DNA of 64,000 bases from contig AP025054.1 in NCBI GenBank assembly GCA_036186865.1, positions 4,704,224-4,768,223 of the forward strand, in the 5' to 3' direction. Position numbers and translations under genes: made by a program. Origin of the DNA: Eustoma russellianum. Taxonomy: Eukaryota > Streptophyta > Magnoliopsida > Gentianales > Gentianaceae. Positions 1 to 9,415 of this stretch are shown here, piece by piece (the stretch's first letter is position 1; each line of letters opens with the position of its first letter). The notes under the pieces are model-generated. The model saw nothing but the letters and a program-made list of their open reading frames with translations, was not told the origin of the DNA and did not search any database.

Positions 1-101
1 ATCACATCATGGATCTCTGCATCGAGTGTCAAGCTAATCAAGCTAGTGCTACTAGCGAGGAGAGCACAGTTGCTTGGGGTGTTTGCAACCATGCTTTTCA
101 T
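1..101 (+). pseudogene. RBX1: RBX1 (RING-box protein 1) gene fragment
   Basis: Reading from base 3, the frame gives HIMDLCIECQANQAS, ATSEESTVAWGVC and NHAFH, which is the RING-H2 core of RBX1/ROC1, the RING subunit of cullin-RING E3 ubiquitin ligases. The gene starts left of the window. Two things argue that it is dead. The cysteine expected after SEE, a conserved zinc ligand in this family, is serine. After NHAFH the sequence leaves the family (LVSAGSY instead of the HCISRWL block) and reaches a stop. It lies upstream of a Tudor-SN fragment and a MULE terminus, so it may be a captured piece. Identity is confident from the long match to a highly conserved protein; pseudogene status is inferred. 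Confidence 0.82.
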
Positions 102-430
102 TTAGTTTCAGCTGGGTCATACTTGTTGAACCCTAGACAACAAACATATTGGCGATGATGTATTTTAAAACTAACAGATTGCTTGCATCCAAATCCTGTT
201 GTTACTTCTTTTGGATATTGGAGTTTAATCAATGTCAAAATCCGAGCTTATTCAGAGTGGTTGTATGGCTCTAGTTCTTTCAACTGGACCAAGATAAACA
301 CAACCGGCTTCGCTTAGTTATAGCCTTAGGACATGGATAGCAGTTATTGAGATCATTGGATTGGAGCTATGATAATGATACTGCATTATTAAATTTGAGT
401 GTTGTCGGGATTGAGTTTTGATTAAAACAG

Positions 431-763
431 AGCCATGACTGCAAAGAAGGATCTGCACTCCCTCAAGGAACCATCAGTAATGCACATAACAGACCTCCTA
501 AGTGTTAGTGGCCTGTCATTGAGTTCACCTTCTTCAGTCCATTACTTTTGTTTTTCATGCAGTACATCTATCCCTGCTATTGTTAATAGGCTTCAGTAAA
601 AAAGACTAAGGATTTTTTGCCCTTTCTGCAAAGGAGTGGTAAAAAGGCTGATGTCGTGGAATATGTCCTAAGTGGCCATCATTTTAAGCTGTATGTTCCT
701 AAGGAGACATGCAATATTGCCTTCTCATTCTCCGGAGTTCGTTGTCCTGGTCGTGGTGATGAT
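431..763 (+). pseudogene. TSN: Tudor-SN (TSN) nuclease gene fragment, two exons
   Basis: Two blocks match plant Tudor-SN, the staphylococcal-nuclease-repeat plus Tudor protein of RNA metabolism and stress granules. Block one (431-500) reads AMTAKKDLHSLKEPSVMHIT. Block two (590-763) reads KKTKDFLPFLQ, VVEYVLSGHHFKLYVPKE and TCNIAFSFSGVRCPGRG, the start of an SN repeat. An intron-like segment with a TTAATAG acceptor separates them, so this is a genomic copy and not a processed one. The match ends abruptly after PGRGDD. The next 60 bases contain a short direct repeat of GATGATGTATGCTTTTGC. No start, no other SN repeats and no Tudor domain are present. Together with RBX1 it is probably cargo of a MULE-type element. 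Confidence 0.82.
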
Positions 764-937
764 GTATGCTTTTGCAGAGAAGAATAGTTGCAGAGAAGGA
801 GAGAAGAAGATGATGTATGCTTTTGCTACAATCACCTTGTAAGGGAGGGTAAATTAGTCCATTTCGTGTATAATTATGGAGGGAAGGATAATATGACGGT
901 TGAATGTGGTTTTATTGCCAGGTGTCAATTTCTTATG

Positions 938-1048
938 CCATTTTCCACTTTAACCCAAACTTGAAGGTATCTAAAAGTGTATTTTAAAACATTAGGGGGG
1001 CAAAGAGAGATTATGCTATACTTGAAGGGTGTTAAAGGTAATTAACCC
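938..1048. mobile_element. MULE-type terminal inverted repeat (right end), partner off-window
   Basis: This segment closely resembles the right terminus of the Pack-MULE at 43490-44603. Shared parts are AACATTAGGGGGGCAAAG, a following GAGATTA, GAAGGGTG and the extreme end GGTAATTAACCC. No inverted partner is seen between base 1 and here, so the left end probably lies outside the window. The RBX1 and TSN fragments would then be inside the element. The 9 bases after the end are CACTTTTAG, which should also be found at the left end. Confidence 0.68.
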
Positions 1049-2310
1049 CACTTTTAGGTTTCCTAAAAGGAAAAAAATAAAAGGAGGCTTCCATGCAAAA
1101 ATTCATGTAAACTCCTTCAAAACGCAGTCGCAGACTTTTTTTTTTGTTTGATTTGCTGTTATTTGGTTCATTCAATATCTACTTTTATTTGACATATATT
1201 CTTGTTAAAAAATGGACAATTACTCTTTATGGTGATATAAAATCTTGATATTCGTTTTTTAATACGTAACTTCATAAAAAATGGAAAATATAAGTTGGCT
1301 CATTTTTATTTTTATTTATTGCCCTTTCTTTCCTTTTGCTTTTTTTAACCTTTAAAATTACTAAACTTTGCACAAAGTATAGGGTAAGGCTGATCGTAAA
1401 GCAATCCGTCCTATTTTCAGATCATTCTAATATATCAGAAATACCATTTTATGTGTAAATTTCTCTTCTTCGTGTCCCAAATAAATAAGTTGAGATAATA
1501 GTATGTAACAAGCTAGTCAACCTAATAGTCATAAACTTCCTTCTGAGGCAATTAAAAAATAATAATTATACTCTCCCAGGCGTTTTACTAGAACATTTTG
1601 TCATTTTCTGGAAGGAGACAAATGTCGTGCGTGGAAATTTTACTCTTATTGTTGCAACAATAACCTAATGGTGTTTGCTTGGTAACGTGAAAATGACTTA
1701 AATTTTGTATTATATTGTTACCGAATTGGACCGTTATTTTGTCGGTCACTACTTACTCTTTTTTCTGAACAAAAGCCTAATACTCCTGGCTCATGTGGCT
1801 CCTACTGTTTCAGGTCCAATGAGCTTAATGGAAGATGCAAATCAAGAATTCAGCGGTTTTTAAGTCAAGGTTTTGCCAGAGACCTACTGCAAGATGTCTA
1901 CTGCAAACCGAGCCAATAACCCTTTAACTTAATTAGGCCGGATACAATAGCTTTGCTATTACTGGCCCAAATAGCAGTATTGCACTCACGCTACATGTGT
2001 CTTGGTTCGAGTCTATACCTTTCTGCAGCAATGTTTCAACTCGAGTAATAACTAAGCTATGTCATGTTACTGTTTGATGTTATTCTACGATCGTTGAGGT
2101 ACTAACTTAAAAGTAACCCATCAAGGGAAGGGAAAAGGAAAAAAGAAAAAGGACACCACCGAAGATAACAAAAGGGTTACCAACTCATTTATACACGGTA
2201 CCTATTGCCATCACATTTTTCAGATATCCACCTTTCTCTTTAATTTATTGTACCAATTGGACAAATATGTCCCTGTCTTTCTAATTATCTCCCTCCGTGT
2301 CACATATCTG
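1049..2310. other. Gene-free AT-rich stretch
   Basis: I see no coding region, RNA gene or clear element here. The sequence is AT-rich with short homopolymers. Confidence 0.4.
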
Positions 2311-2416
2311 TCTTCCCTTTTCTCCAAATCCTGATGTGATCTAACATCATATATCAAAACTTATCTTCCCTTTCTCCAATCTTGATGTGATCTAACATCA
2401 TATATCAAAACTTATC
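2311..2416. repeat. Tandem duplication, 2 x 53 bp
   Basis: Two adjacent copies of a segment beginning TCTTCCCTTT and ending ATATCAAAACTTATC. They differ by small indels and one substitution. Confidence 0.85.
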
Positions 2417-2805
2417 AAATTGCTTTTCTGAATGCATAAAATACTATGATAAATCAGACAGATATGATAATCAAACAGAATGAAATTAAAACAATGAAGA
2501 TGAAATAGCCGAGATGTAACACATGTTACTTTCCTTAAAGCAACTTTGTTTCAACTATTAGGCAATGTTGACTATGCAGCAAATGCTTCTTAGTATAATA
2601 ACGGTCTATTTCTTTCGTTTGCTCTACAAGAGGAAGATTGAACTTGTCTATTTAAAGTGTTTAATACCAGAGTAAGAAAGAAAAACCAAGGAAGAAATTC
2701 TACATGTTTTCACAAATACTCCAAACGATATTTCAATGATCATTTCAAAGCATATCAAAACTTGTCATCAATACCATTCGATTCTTGTATTTATAGACTT
2801 TGATT

Positions 2806-2893
2806 CCACATGTATTGTCTGCCTACCACTTACCCTCCCCAGACCCTAACGATAGCTTTTGCTGTCGTTGGAATATACTGGGTACGGATGATG
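2806..2893 (+). mobile_element. 5'-truncated SINE with (GAT)n tail
   Basis: The segment contains ATTGTCTGCCTACCACTTAC, CCCAGACCCTAACGATAG and TATACTGGGTACGGATGATG, the 3' part of a TS-like plant SINE. It is flanked by a perfect 13-bp duplication, ATAGACTTTGATT (2793-2805 and 2894-2906). A longer copy lies at 61888-62050 and a reversed one at 47456-47590. Confidence 0.72.
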
Positions 2894-2906
2894 ATAGACT
2901 TTGATT

Positions 2907-3341
2907 AACAAGAAAGAAGTTAATTTGACACCTCTTACAGAATTTCACTTCCGAAGTTAGTTTATGACAGTTCAAGATTGAAAGGAGGTGTCCCAAGTTG
3001 CAAAAGTTGCATCATTTCATCAAAAGACAACATAAATCTTTTGATGTCTTCACCGATCGAATGTTTGATCAACTTGACTGAATGTTGGATTCTGAATTTT
3101 TGAACGTTGCAAGCAAAACTCATCATCGAACTTTGGATCAGATATTTGGTAAAGGACTTTACCGAACATTTGATGAAGCATTCGATGACTGGACAAAAAC
3201 TTCAGAATTGGACCAAGCTCAGAGAAGCTCATCACTGAACGTTCAGTCTCACTCACCGAACTTTTGGTCACCTTGAAATTCAAAAAATTACGATTATCAT
3301 CTCACCTTTTAATCAAAATTTTCACTTCATCTCCGATCAAC
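2907..3341. other. Non-coding stretch; small ORFs not convincing
   Basis: Short ORFs of 64-77 codons overlap on both strands at 3050-3283. Their sequence is a loose internal repetition of GAAC/TTTG motifs without family resemblance. I would not call a gene. Confidence 0.35.
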
Positions 3342-3482
3342 CTTCTTACATTTTTTAATATAAATTTGCAACACTTTCTAAAACACTTTTATATGTGTTT
3401 TTTCAAACAATTCTTCTTACATTTTTAAATATAAATTCGCAACACTTTCTAAAGCACTTTTATGTGTTTTTTTTCAAACAAT
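3342..3482. repeat. Tandem duplication, 2 x ~70 bp
   Basis: Two adjacent copies run from CTTCTTACATTTTT through AACACTTTCTAAA to TTTTCAAACAAT. They differ at a few positions. Confidence 0.8.
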
Positions 3483-5522
3483 CCCCCACATGATCCAACA
3501 TTTATATAAAAACATCTATGAACAATTTAAACCAACCTCTCTGGTATTAAACAAAGACAATGACACATAACAAATATGATGCATCTTGGATTGACAATAG
3601 TACAAATGGAGTTATATAAATAGAAATGAGATGGCATAGACATCTTGAATTATATTCCACTTCTGTTTATATGAACAACCAAAAGATATGTTATTATCTA
3701 CTTCATACATGTTTGCAGTTCGGTACGAATTCTGCCCAACACCCAGTCTCAGGTTTTCATAAGGACTCTAGTGAGTTACTCCAAGCTCTCATATGAAGCG
3801 GCACCACCTCCATACTTATATAGGTGAAATTCATCAAGCGTGTATTGCTCACATCACTATAAACATCGCTATGAATTTCATAAGAGATTCTTAAACTTTG
3901 ACCTCATAAATTTGCGCAAGCACCATCTTACGCCATCATAGAGAGGTACAATTTTGATAGTGCTGATAAGAACTCTTCTACGACTTGTTTTTACCACAAT
4001 GAACCTCGTTCGTAAGATCTCTACTAATAGAAGGTTAGGTTTCCATTATAGATAGCTCATGTCAAATGGAATAATCACATTCAATCGATGTCACAAGGAC
4101 TAACTTACACTTAGTTCTTGCGAGGCCACTCTCATAGACCTCACCCAAAAAAATTTTGCCGGGTCACTCTCATAGACCTTACATTGTCTAAATCATATTT
4201 CATCATCAATTTTATACTTAGTTTAATGTTCCATTTGCATGCTACAAATGCAAGTCTTACAACTTTAAAAACATATTTATAATTATGATGAAATAGACAT
4301 GAACAAACTTAATCAAAAACCTAAAAATCCATAAATAATTTATGACTTTCCACAAAACTCCTTATCATTTTAGCATAATCATCAAATGCATAAGACAAGA
4401 AATTTTCATGTACACATAAGTACCACCATAAAATAAAAAAAATAACTAGTGTTAGTTATTTCATTTTCAACAAGAATCTATATTCTTAAAAGGCGAAAAC
4501 AAACTATCAAGTTTTAATCTCTTAGATTTCTCAATCAACCACAAAATGCTTTCAACATTATACACAACTAGCATGCTTCACATTTGAAATTATAAGAAAA
4601 CTTCTCTTAAACTTGAGAATCATTTCTTGTTTGATCTACATACATATTTGATCCATAATCATGTCTAATAATAAACTTTTACATTAGCTGTCAACTTAAA
4701 ACAACCTCTTCTTTTATCTGGATTTCACCGGCTGAGTCAAAAACTTGACATAGAGGTATGTAATGTATTCTACATCAAGAGAAAAATCTAATAGTGCTAG
4801 AGGTTTCTGCAGTTAACCTGACCCTTGTACATGCCTAGAAGGTATTGTCTGCATGTAGAACAGAAATCCATTTAATTTTCTGCAGTGGCACCTGACCCCA
4901 CCGTCCCTCCTTGCCTCCTGGCTGGAGAAAAAAGAGGGTGAGAGGGAGAATAAAAAGAAAAAAAAAAGAAAAGAAAGAAAGATGAGGGTTGAAATGTTCT
5001 AGTTGGAACTACTTGAGGTTTCTGTCCAGTATACTTGCTGATAGCTTCGCCAATTATACTTTGCCACTCCTTTGAGGTATACAGGAAAGCAAGCAAATTG
5101 TCTACTGTTTTTTTTTTCTCTTGAAAAAAATTGTGAGGAATGGATTCGAACTTGAATATTTGGATGAAAAAATGGTACTCAACCGCTAAACGTAAAAGTT
5201 TTTGCTGGTGGAAGAACTTCATGTTAAAAAAAACAAAAATTTCTAATTACATCTTAGAGAATGTTTGGGGGTTTCGAAACATTAGAATTTAGAAGTCCAC
5301 CATAACTTACTAGCCACATGTCCTTATCATATTAACTCAACTTGAATGACTGAATGGAAACAGCTCAAATTTCTGCGTGTTATCGAAATGAAAATTCTTA
5401 AGTAAATATTTATAATGTGTTTTGAGGGTTATATGTTTCACGTAATAAAGATATATGGCCTTGCGATATGCCGTCTAAGTAGTATACCCGTTACTCACAA
5501 GAACTGGAAACTTGAGTTCATG

Positions 5523-5525
<3 letters not shown>
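3483..5525. other. Gene-free; possible old LTR-type sequence on the minus strand at ~3700-4200
   Basis: There is no coding capacity beyond chance ORFs. Read on the minus strand, about 3810-3840 holds a TATA-like CACCTATATAAGTATGG, which could be an LTR promoter, but no second LTR or primer site was seen. ORFs at 4872-5222 are low-complexity and unconvincing. Confidence 0.25.

Positions 5526-5595
<70 letters not shown>
5526..5595. repeat. (AT)n microsatellite, ~35 units
   Basis: An uninterrupted run of alternating A and T about 70 bp long. An ORF across it (an isoleucine/tyrosine run) is an artefact. Confidence 0.97.
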
Positions 5596-5597
<2 letters not shown>

Positions 5598-6078
5598 ATC
5601 CAACAATGCAAGTATTTTGAGCAACCTAAGATCAGGTGACTGTGTTATAAGTATAAGATGCAACCTAAAATCCCTACTCTCATTGCTGTCAGAAATAATT
5701 GAAAGATATTCTAATTCTTTTTACTAGTCGACTTTCTTGGTTAAGTTGCCCTCTACAAGTAAACCAATCAAATAGGATAAATCTAAAAAAGAATAGAATA
5801 ATCGACATAAAATAGTGACTTTCATTATGGAATAGCAATATGCCGAATGTTCCCTTAGTACATCAGATTCATATTGAGAACTTTGTTTACAAATATCAAT
5901 GATGAATTTTGTTACCTCACATTTAGCTAATTAGTAATTATACACGGAACAAATTCTGGAAAATGCATATATGTATAGCATATCATACAACTTTCATGTC
6001 ACCTTGTTAGTAGCTTAGAACGTGGACATAGAGAGATCGCTTTCATTTCAACGTACCATTTCTTTAGCCATGTTAGTA

Positions 6079-7104
6079 TTAGTAGTGGCATTCAATAAAT
6101 CTTCTGGTGGAGAAAACAACAGCTGGTTCTGATTCAGTTTGTTGCTGTTTTCGGTGAATTTGCTGATGATTTCCATGCTTTGATGCCATTGCAGACTTGG
6201 GATCTATGCCATGAACATCATGACCTTCAGGTGCAGGAAGATTCAGATCAAGAGACAAAGCATTTGTTCTTTTTTCCTCTTCAGCATCCTGATCAGAATC
6301 TTGATTGATGGAGGCTGGACTTATTGGAAGTGGGCTCAGAGACAATGTGGTGTTGGTGCTAGGAGTTGTGGGGCCCACAGGTCCTCGGTGGCGACGCATG
6401 TGGCCGCCTAACGCCTGACCGGAGGAGAATTCAGCTCCACAGTAAGAACATTCATGGATCTTTGGGAGGGGGGATTTGTTGGTGATATCAGAAGAGGAAA
6501 GATTGCTATATCCTCCCCTGTGGTTCAATTCAAGAGAAAGGGCGGGTGGTTTCTTGCTTTTGTAGTTGTTGATCTTGAAGGACTCCTCTTCAACATCTGA
6601 TAAAGCCAAAGATGATATCTTCTTGGCTTCAGTTGTTGTGGCCATAACTTTCGGTTTCTTGTGGCTTGCGCGGTGGCCGCCGAGGGCTTGGAACGACAGG
6701 AAAGTCCGGCCACAGGTCTTGCATTGGTAGACATACATGCCTGACTTGCCATTTGATGAAATGGGAGCCTCAATGTATCTTTTGCTGTTGAATTTCTCAG
6801 TTGGTGGAGGAGGAGCATATTGAACATGATCAAGGTTCATGGTTGGTGAATCCTTAATGGGATTTCCTTGGGATAAGAAAATGAGACAATTGGCCATGTC
6901 CTCGTCCTCTTCGGTGGCCGTGCCACCACCCTTATCGTCTAAAAAGTCGATCATGGTGGTGGTGTGGTTACAATTGAGGGAAGAAGGAGCGGCGATTGTG
7001 AATGGAATGGGTGAATGCAGTCTAAGCTGTTTTGTTCTCTTGCCCTTTACAATGAGGGAGAGATTTCTATTAGGTGAGAGTGCATCCTCCACAACCCACT
7101 CCAT
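6079..7104 (-). CDS. ZAT5: ZAT5-like C2H2 zinc-finger transcriptional repressor
   Basis: A 341-aa nuclear C2H2 protein of the plant QALGGH class. The N-terminus reads LSLIVKGKRTKQLRLHSPIP, the basic KGKRTK box typical of ZAT5 relatives. Finger 1 is YQCKTCGRTFLSFQALGGH, then RASH. Finger 2 is HECSYCGAEFSSGQALGGH, then MRRH. Each finger has the C-x2-C and H-x3-H zinc ligands and the QALGGH DNA-contact helix, and a long spacer parts them. Near the C-terminus, LSLDLNLPAPE is an EAR repression motif. There is no intron, as is usual in the family. I start at M7104 (MEWVVEDALSPNRN), not at the open-frame start at 7338, because the upstream 78 codons are a Phe/Ser/Pro-rich translation of a CT-rich leader. 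Such proteins usually repress stress-response genes; the exact role is inferred. Confidence 0.88.
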   Translation of the reverse strand: MEWVVEDALSPNRNLSLIVKGKRTKQLRLHSPIPFTIAAPSSLNCNHTTTMIDFLDDKGGGTATEEDEDMANCLIFLSQGNPIKDSPTMNLDHVQYAPPPPTEKFNSKRYIEAPISSNGKSGMYVYQCKTCGRTFLSFQALGGHRASHKKPKVMATTTEAKKISSLALSDVEEESFKINNYKSKKPPALSLELNHRGGYSNLSSSDITNKSPLPKIHECSYCGAEFSSGQALGGHMRRHRGPVGPTTPSTNTTLSLSPLPISPASINQDSDQDAEEEKRTNALSLDLNLPAPEGHDVHGIDPKSAMASKHGNHQQIHRKQQQTESEPAVVFSTRRFIECHY

Positions 7105-7992
7105 GCCACAACGCCACCACCTCCGTAGACAACATATACTTAGGGATGACGACCGGAGAGAGGAGGAGGTGTAGATAGAGAAAGAGAGAAAATCAAGGGG
7201 AGAAAATGAGATGGGGGAGGTTCGAGAAAATTGTGGAGGATGAAAATGTAATGCAAAGTTATTAGTGAAGGAGAGGGAGTTTGGAGTCTTGGGAGTCGAA
7301 AGAAAAAAAAAGGTATGGCTTAAGAGCAATGGCAGCAAAGAAACATCTAGCAGTCTTCGCCCATCTTAGTTGTAAATGCATGGTCATATTGACGGCTATT
7401 AGAAGCTACTATTTACATCAATCTAGATTAAAAGTTAAAAACGGATATTCACAATAGTTGTTTTCGTATTAGTTTTTGGATGAAAGGACTACGAATACAA
7501 CAGCAACATTAACGCATTGCGTTATAGTCTTCCGTCTATAACGAGATATGAAGGATTGGAGGTACGTTAATCATACTCATGTTTAGAAACATACATAATA
7601 AAAGAGAAAACGGCATAAATATGAAAGGACTACAAATGAAAAAAATAAAAGAGAAACGGCATAAATATGATGAGACAAGAGTGACAGTTAAAACAGAAAG
7701 AAAATCTTAATTTCAATGACGCATAAAAGACTCAGCTCGTGAAGTACTTGAGTTTTATTTTCTTTATTTTTTCTTCTTCTTTCAAACGGCAACATTGGAA
7801 GTTGGAGGAAGTATAACCACGGAAGCTGCGGAGCTCCTTTGCTTTCTCGTAGTTTACTTAATTTGCAAGTTGTTAGGTGACTTTCGTTTGTCTCTAGACA
7901 GCCGACAGAAAAATTGCTAAATTTAGAAATCTTCAGCTTTCAGTGAGAATAGTAAGTGCAAAAAGGCAAAGGGAACCCACCATCTATAGAAG
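7105..7992. promoter_or_regulatory. Upstream region of the ZAT5-like gene
   Basis: The minus-strand leader at 7105-7340 is strongly CT-rich on the sense strand, as in many plant 5' UTRs. Further upstream to about 7990 it is AT-rich with no other gene. I cannot name a definite TATA box. Confidence 0.4.
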
Positions 7993-8007
7993 AAAAGAAG
8001 CATCATC

Positions 8008-8280
8008 GTGCTCAGGGCATAGTCCAGTTGGTAATCGGGTTGGAGATTGCCACAAAAGGTCACGAGTTCGAATCCAAGGACACGCACAGTGTGAGTGTTC
8101 CCCTGTTGCTAGGCCGAAGACCTGATTTGTGGGGGGACACTTTGTGTGGGTAATTGCGTAAGATCTCACCTAATCTAGGAGGCTGCTGGTCTCCTGATTT
8201 ACATCATCCACGCAGCTCTTTGAGACTGGGACAACGGGGGACCGGGGTGAGGGATTTCACCTTTATAAAAAAACTGCCAC
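8008..8280 (+). mobile_element. tRNA-derived SINE with 15-bp target duplication
   Basis: The element begins with a tRNA-like head. An A-box-like CATAGTCCAGTTGGTAA is followed by a B-box GAGTTCGAATCC, the split pol III promoter of SINEs. The body follows, then a short A-rich end near CTTTATAAAAAAAC. A perfect 15-bp duplication AAAAGAAGCATCATC flanks it (7993-8007 and 8281-8295). The head resembles the three-copy family at 51.9, 54.0 and 57.7 kb, but the body differs. Confidence 0.85.
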
Positions 8281-8295
8281 AAAAGAAGCATCATC

Positions 8296-8565
8296 TTTGT
8301 TAGAAATATTATGTCATGTGAGAGAACTTATTGACATTTAATAGTTCAGCAGTGACACTTTATGTTTCAAACAAAGTAACTTTTCTTCAGCGTCCTTGGA
8401 GTTCATCTGGAGTGAAAGGTTGGGAAGAGTTCAACAACACTTGCTTTTAGCATGTTAAGAAGAGTTAGACAAAGCTTGTCTTTAGCATTCTGTAGGTTTA
8501 GTAGGGATGGGATTTTTGAGTAGTGTTGGAGGGTGGTGGGTTAATCTCTTAAGAAAGTATTTCTG
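8296..8565. other. Non-coding spacer
   Basis: Unique-looking sequence with a short repeated phrase (GGGAAGAGTTCAACAA / AAGAAGAGTTAGACAA). No gene seen. Confidence 0.35.
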
Positions 8566-8735
8566 ATTCACTAAGTTCCCGCGCTTGTATAGGGTCCGAG
8601 ACACAGCCGGATCGCTTCGCGATCTGATATACGTAGCTTTATTTTCTACACTTTGTGTAAGAGGATGTTTCCATGGCTCGAAACTATGTTTCAAAGTCAC
8701 AAAGTAACAACTTTACCAATTGTTGCAAACCCGTC
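8566..8735 (-). mobile_element. Au-like SINE, minus orientation
   Basis: Landmarks of the plant Au SINE appear in reverse orientation: AAGTTCCCGCGCTTGTATAG, GGATCGCTTCGCGATCTG, AAGAGGATGTTTCCATGGCT and CAACTTTACCAATTG. Read on the minus strand, the B-box region lies in TTTCGAGCCATGGAAACATC. A relative is at 58290-58445. Borders are approximate. Confidence 0.68.
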
Positions 8736-9239
8736 CTAATGTGCGTTAACCTCTGTTTCTCTTAATACTAATAATGTCAGAATGTTGACGACGGAATAAA
8801 GAAAGGCCATTAATAAAAGTACATCTGTTATTGATAAAGACAATTTTTTCAAAGAATCATTTTTTTTTACTATGAATGGACCAGTATCTCCTTCAAATAA
8901 AAAAATTTCAAAAACATATTCACCCTAAAGTCTTTCCTTTCCATCATCCTTTCCTGATTTTCATTTTTTTTATAAAAAAAATTATCGCCTCGCTTTTTTT
9001 CCCCAGTAATTATCGTGTGTGACTCATCTCCTTGAACAACATTTATGTGCATTTATGCAATGAACTACATGGATTCCATTCGAATACTTTTTCCATGTTT
9101 GCTCATCGGAAAAATTGCATCCATGTGTTTATATTTTCTAATTGCATTTATGGTTTGCTGACTTAGGTTTAGTATCATAGTCTCTTTTGTACTTGAATAG
9201 TTTTGAGGGAAAAGCTACTCTTAACATTTAACTATTTAT
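8736..9239. other. Gene-free AT-rich stretch
   Basis: Non-coding sequence up to the LINE insertion site. No feature seen. Confidence 0.4.
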
Positions 9240-9255
9240 AAGAAAATGTTTTATC
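9240..9255. repeat. Target-site duplication, left copy (LINE)
   Basis: AAGAAAATGTTTTATC, identical to 14637-14652. Confidence 0.93.
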
Positions 9256-9415
9256 AATTAACTAAAAGAAAATGTGTAAGAGAGAGAAACTCTCTCCTCT
9301 CTCTCTATGAGGGGTATCCATTTTCTTTGGCTTCTTTCTTCTATATCTTCTTGCTTTTTGACTTCACACTCTCGGTTTTTCCTGTTTTCAACTGTTATAA
9401 GGCTGGTTTCTTGAT

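Noticed and set aside
4872..5222. 116-codon minus-strand ORF
   Set aside because: Phe/Lys/Ser-rich run from A/T tracts with no recognisable domain.
5475..5663. 62-codon ORF with alternating I and Y
   Set aside because: It crosses the (AT)n microsatellite.
6839..7174. 111-codon plus-strand ORF
   Set aside because: Shadow of the ZAT5-like gene.
8017..8078. tRNA-like sequence with A and B boxes
   Set aside because: It is the head of a SINE with target duplications; no cloverleaf with acceptor stem is visible. The same applies to the heads at 51.9, 54.0, 54.5 and 57.7 kb.
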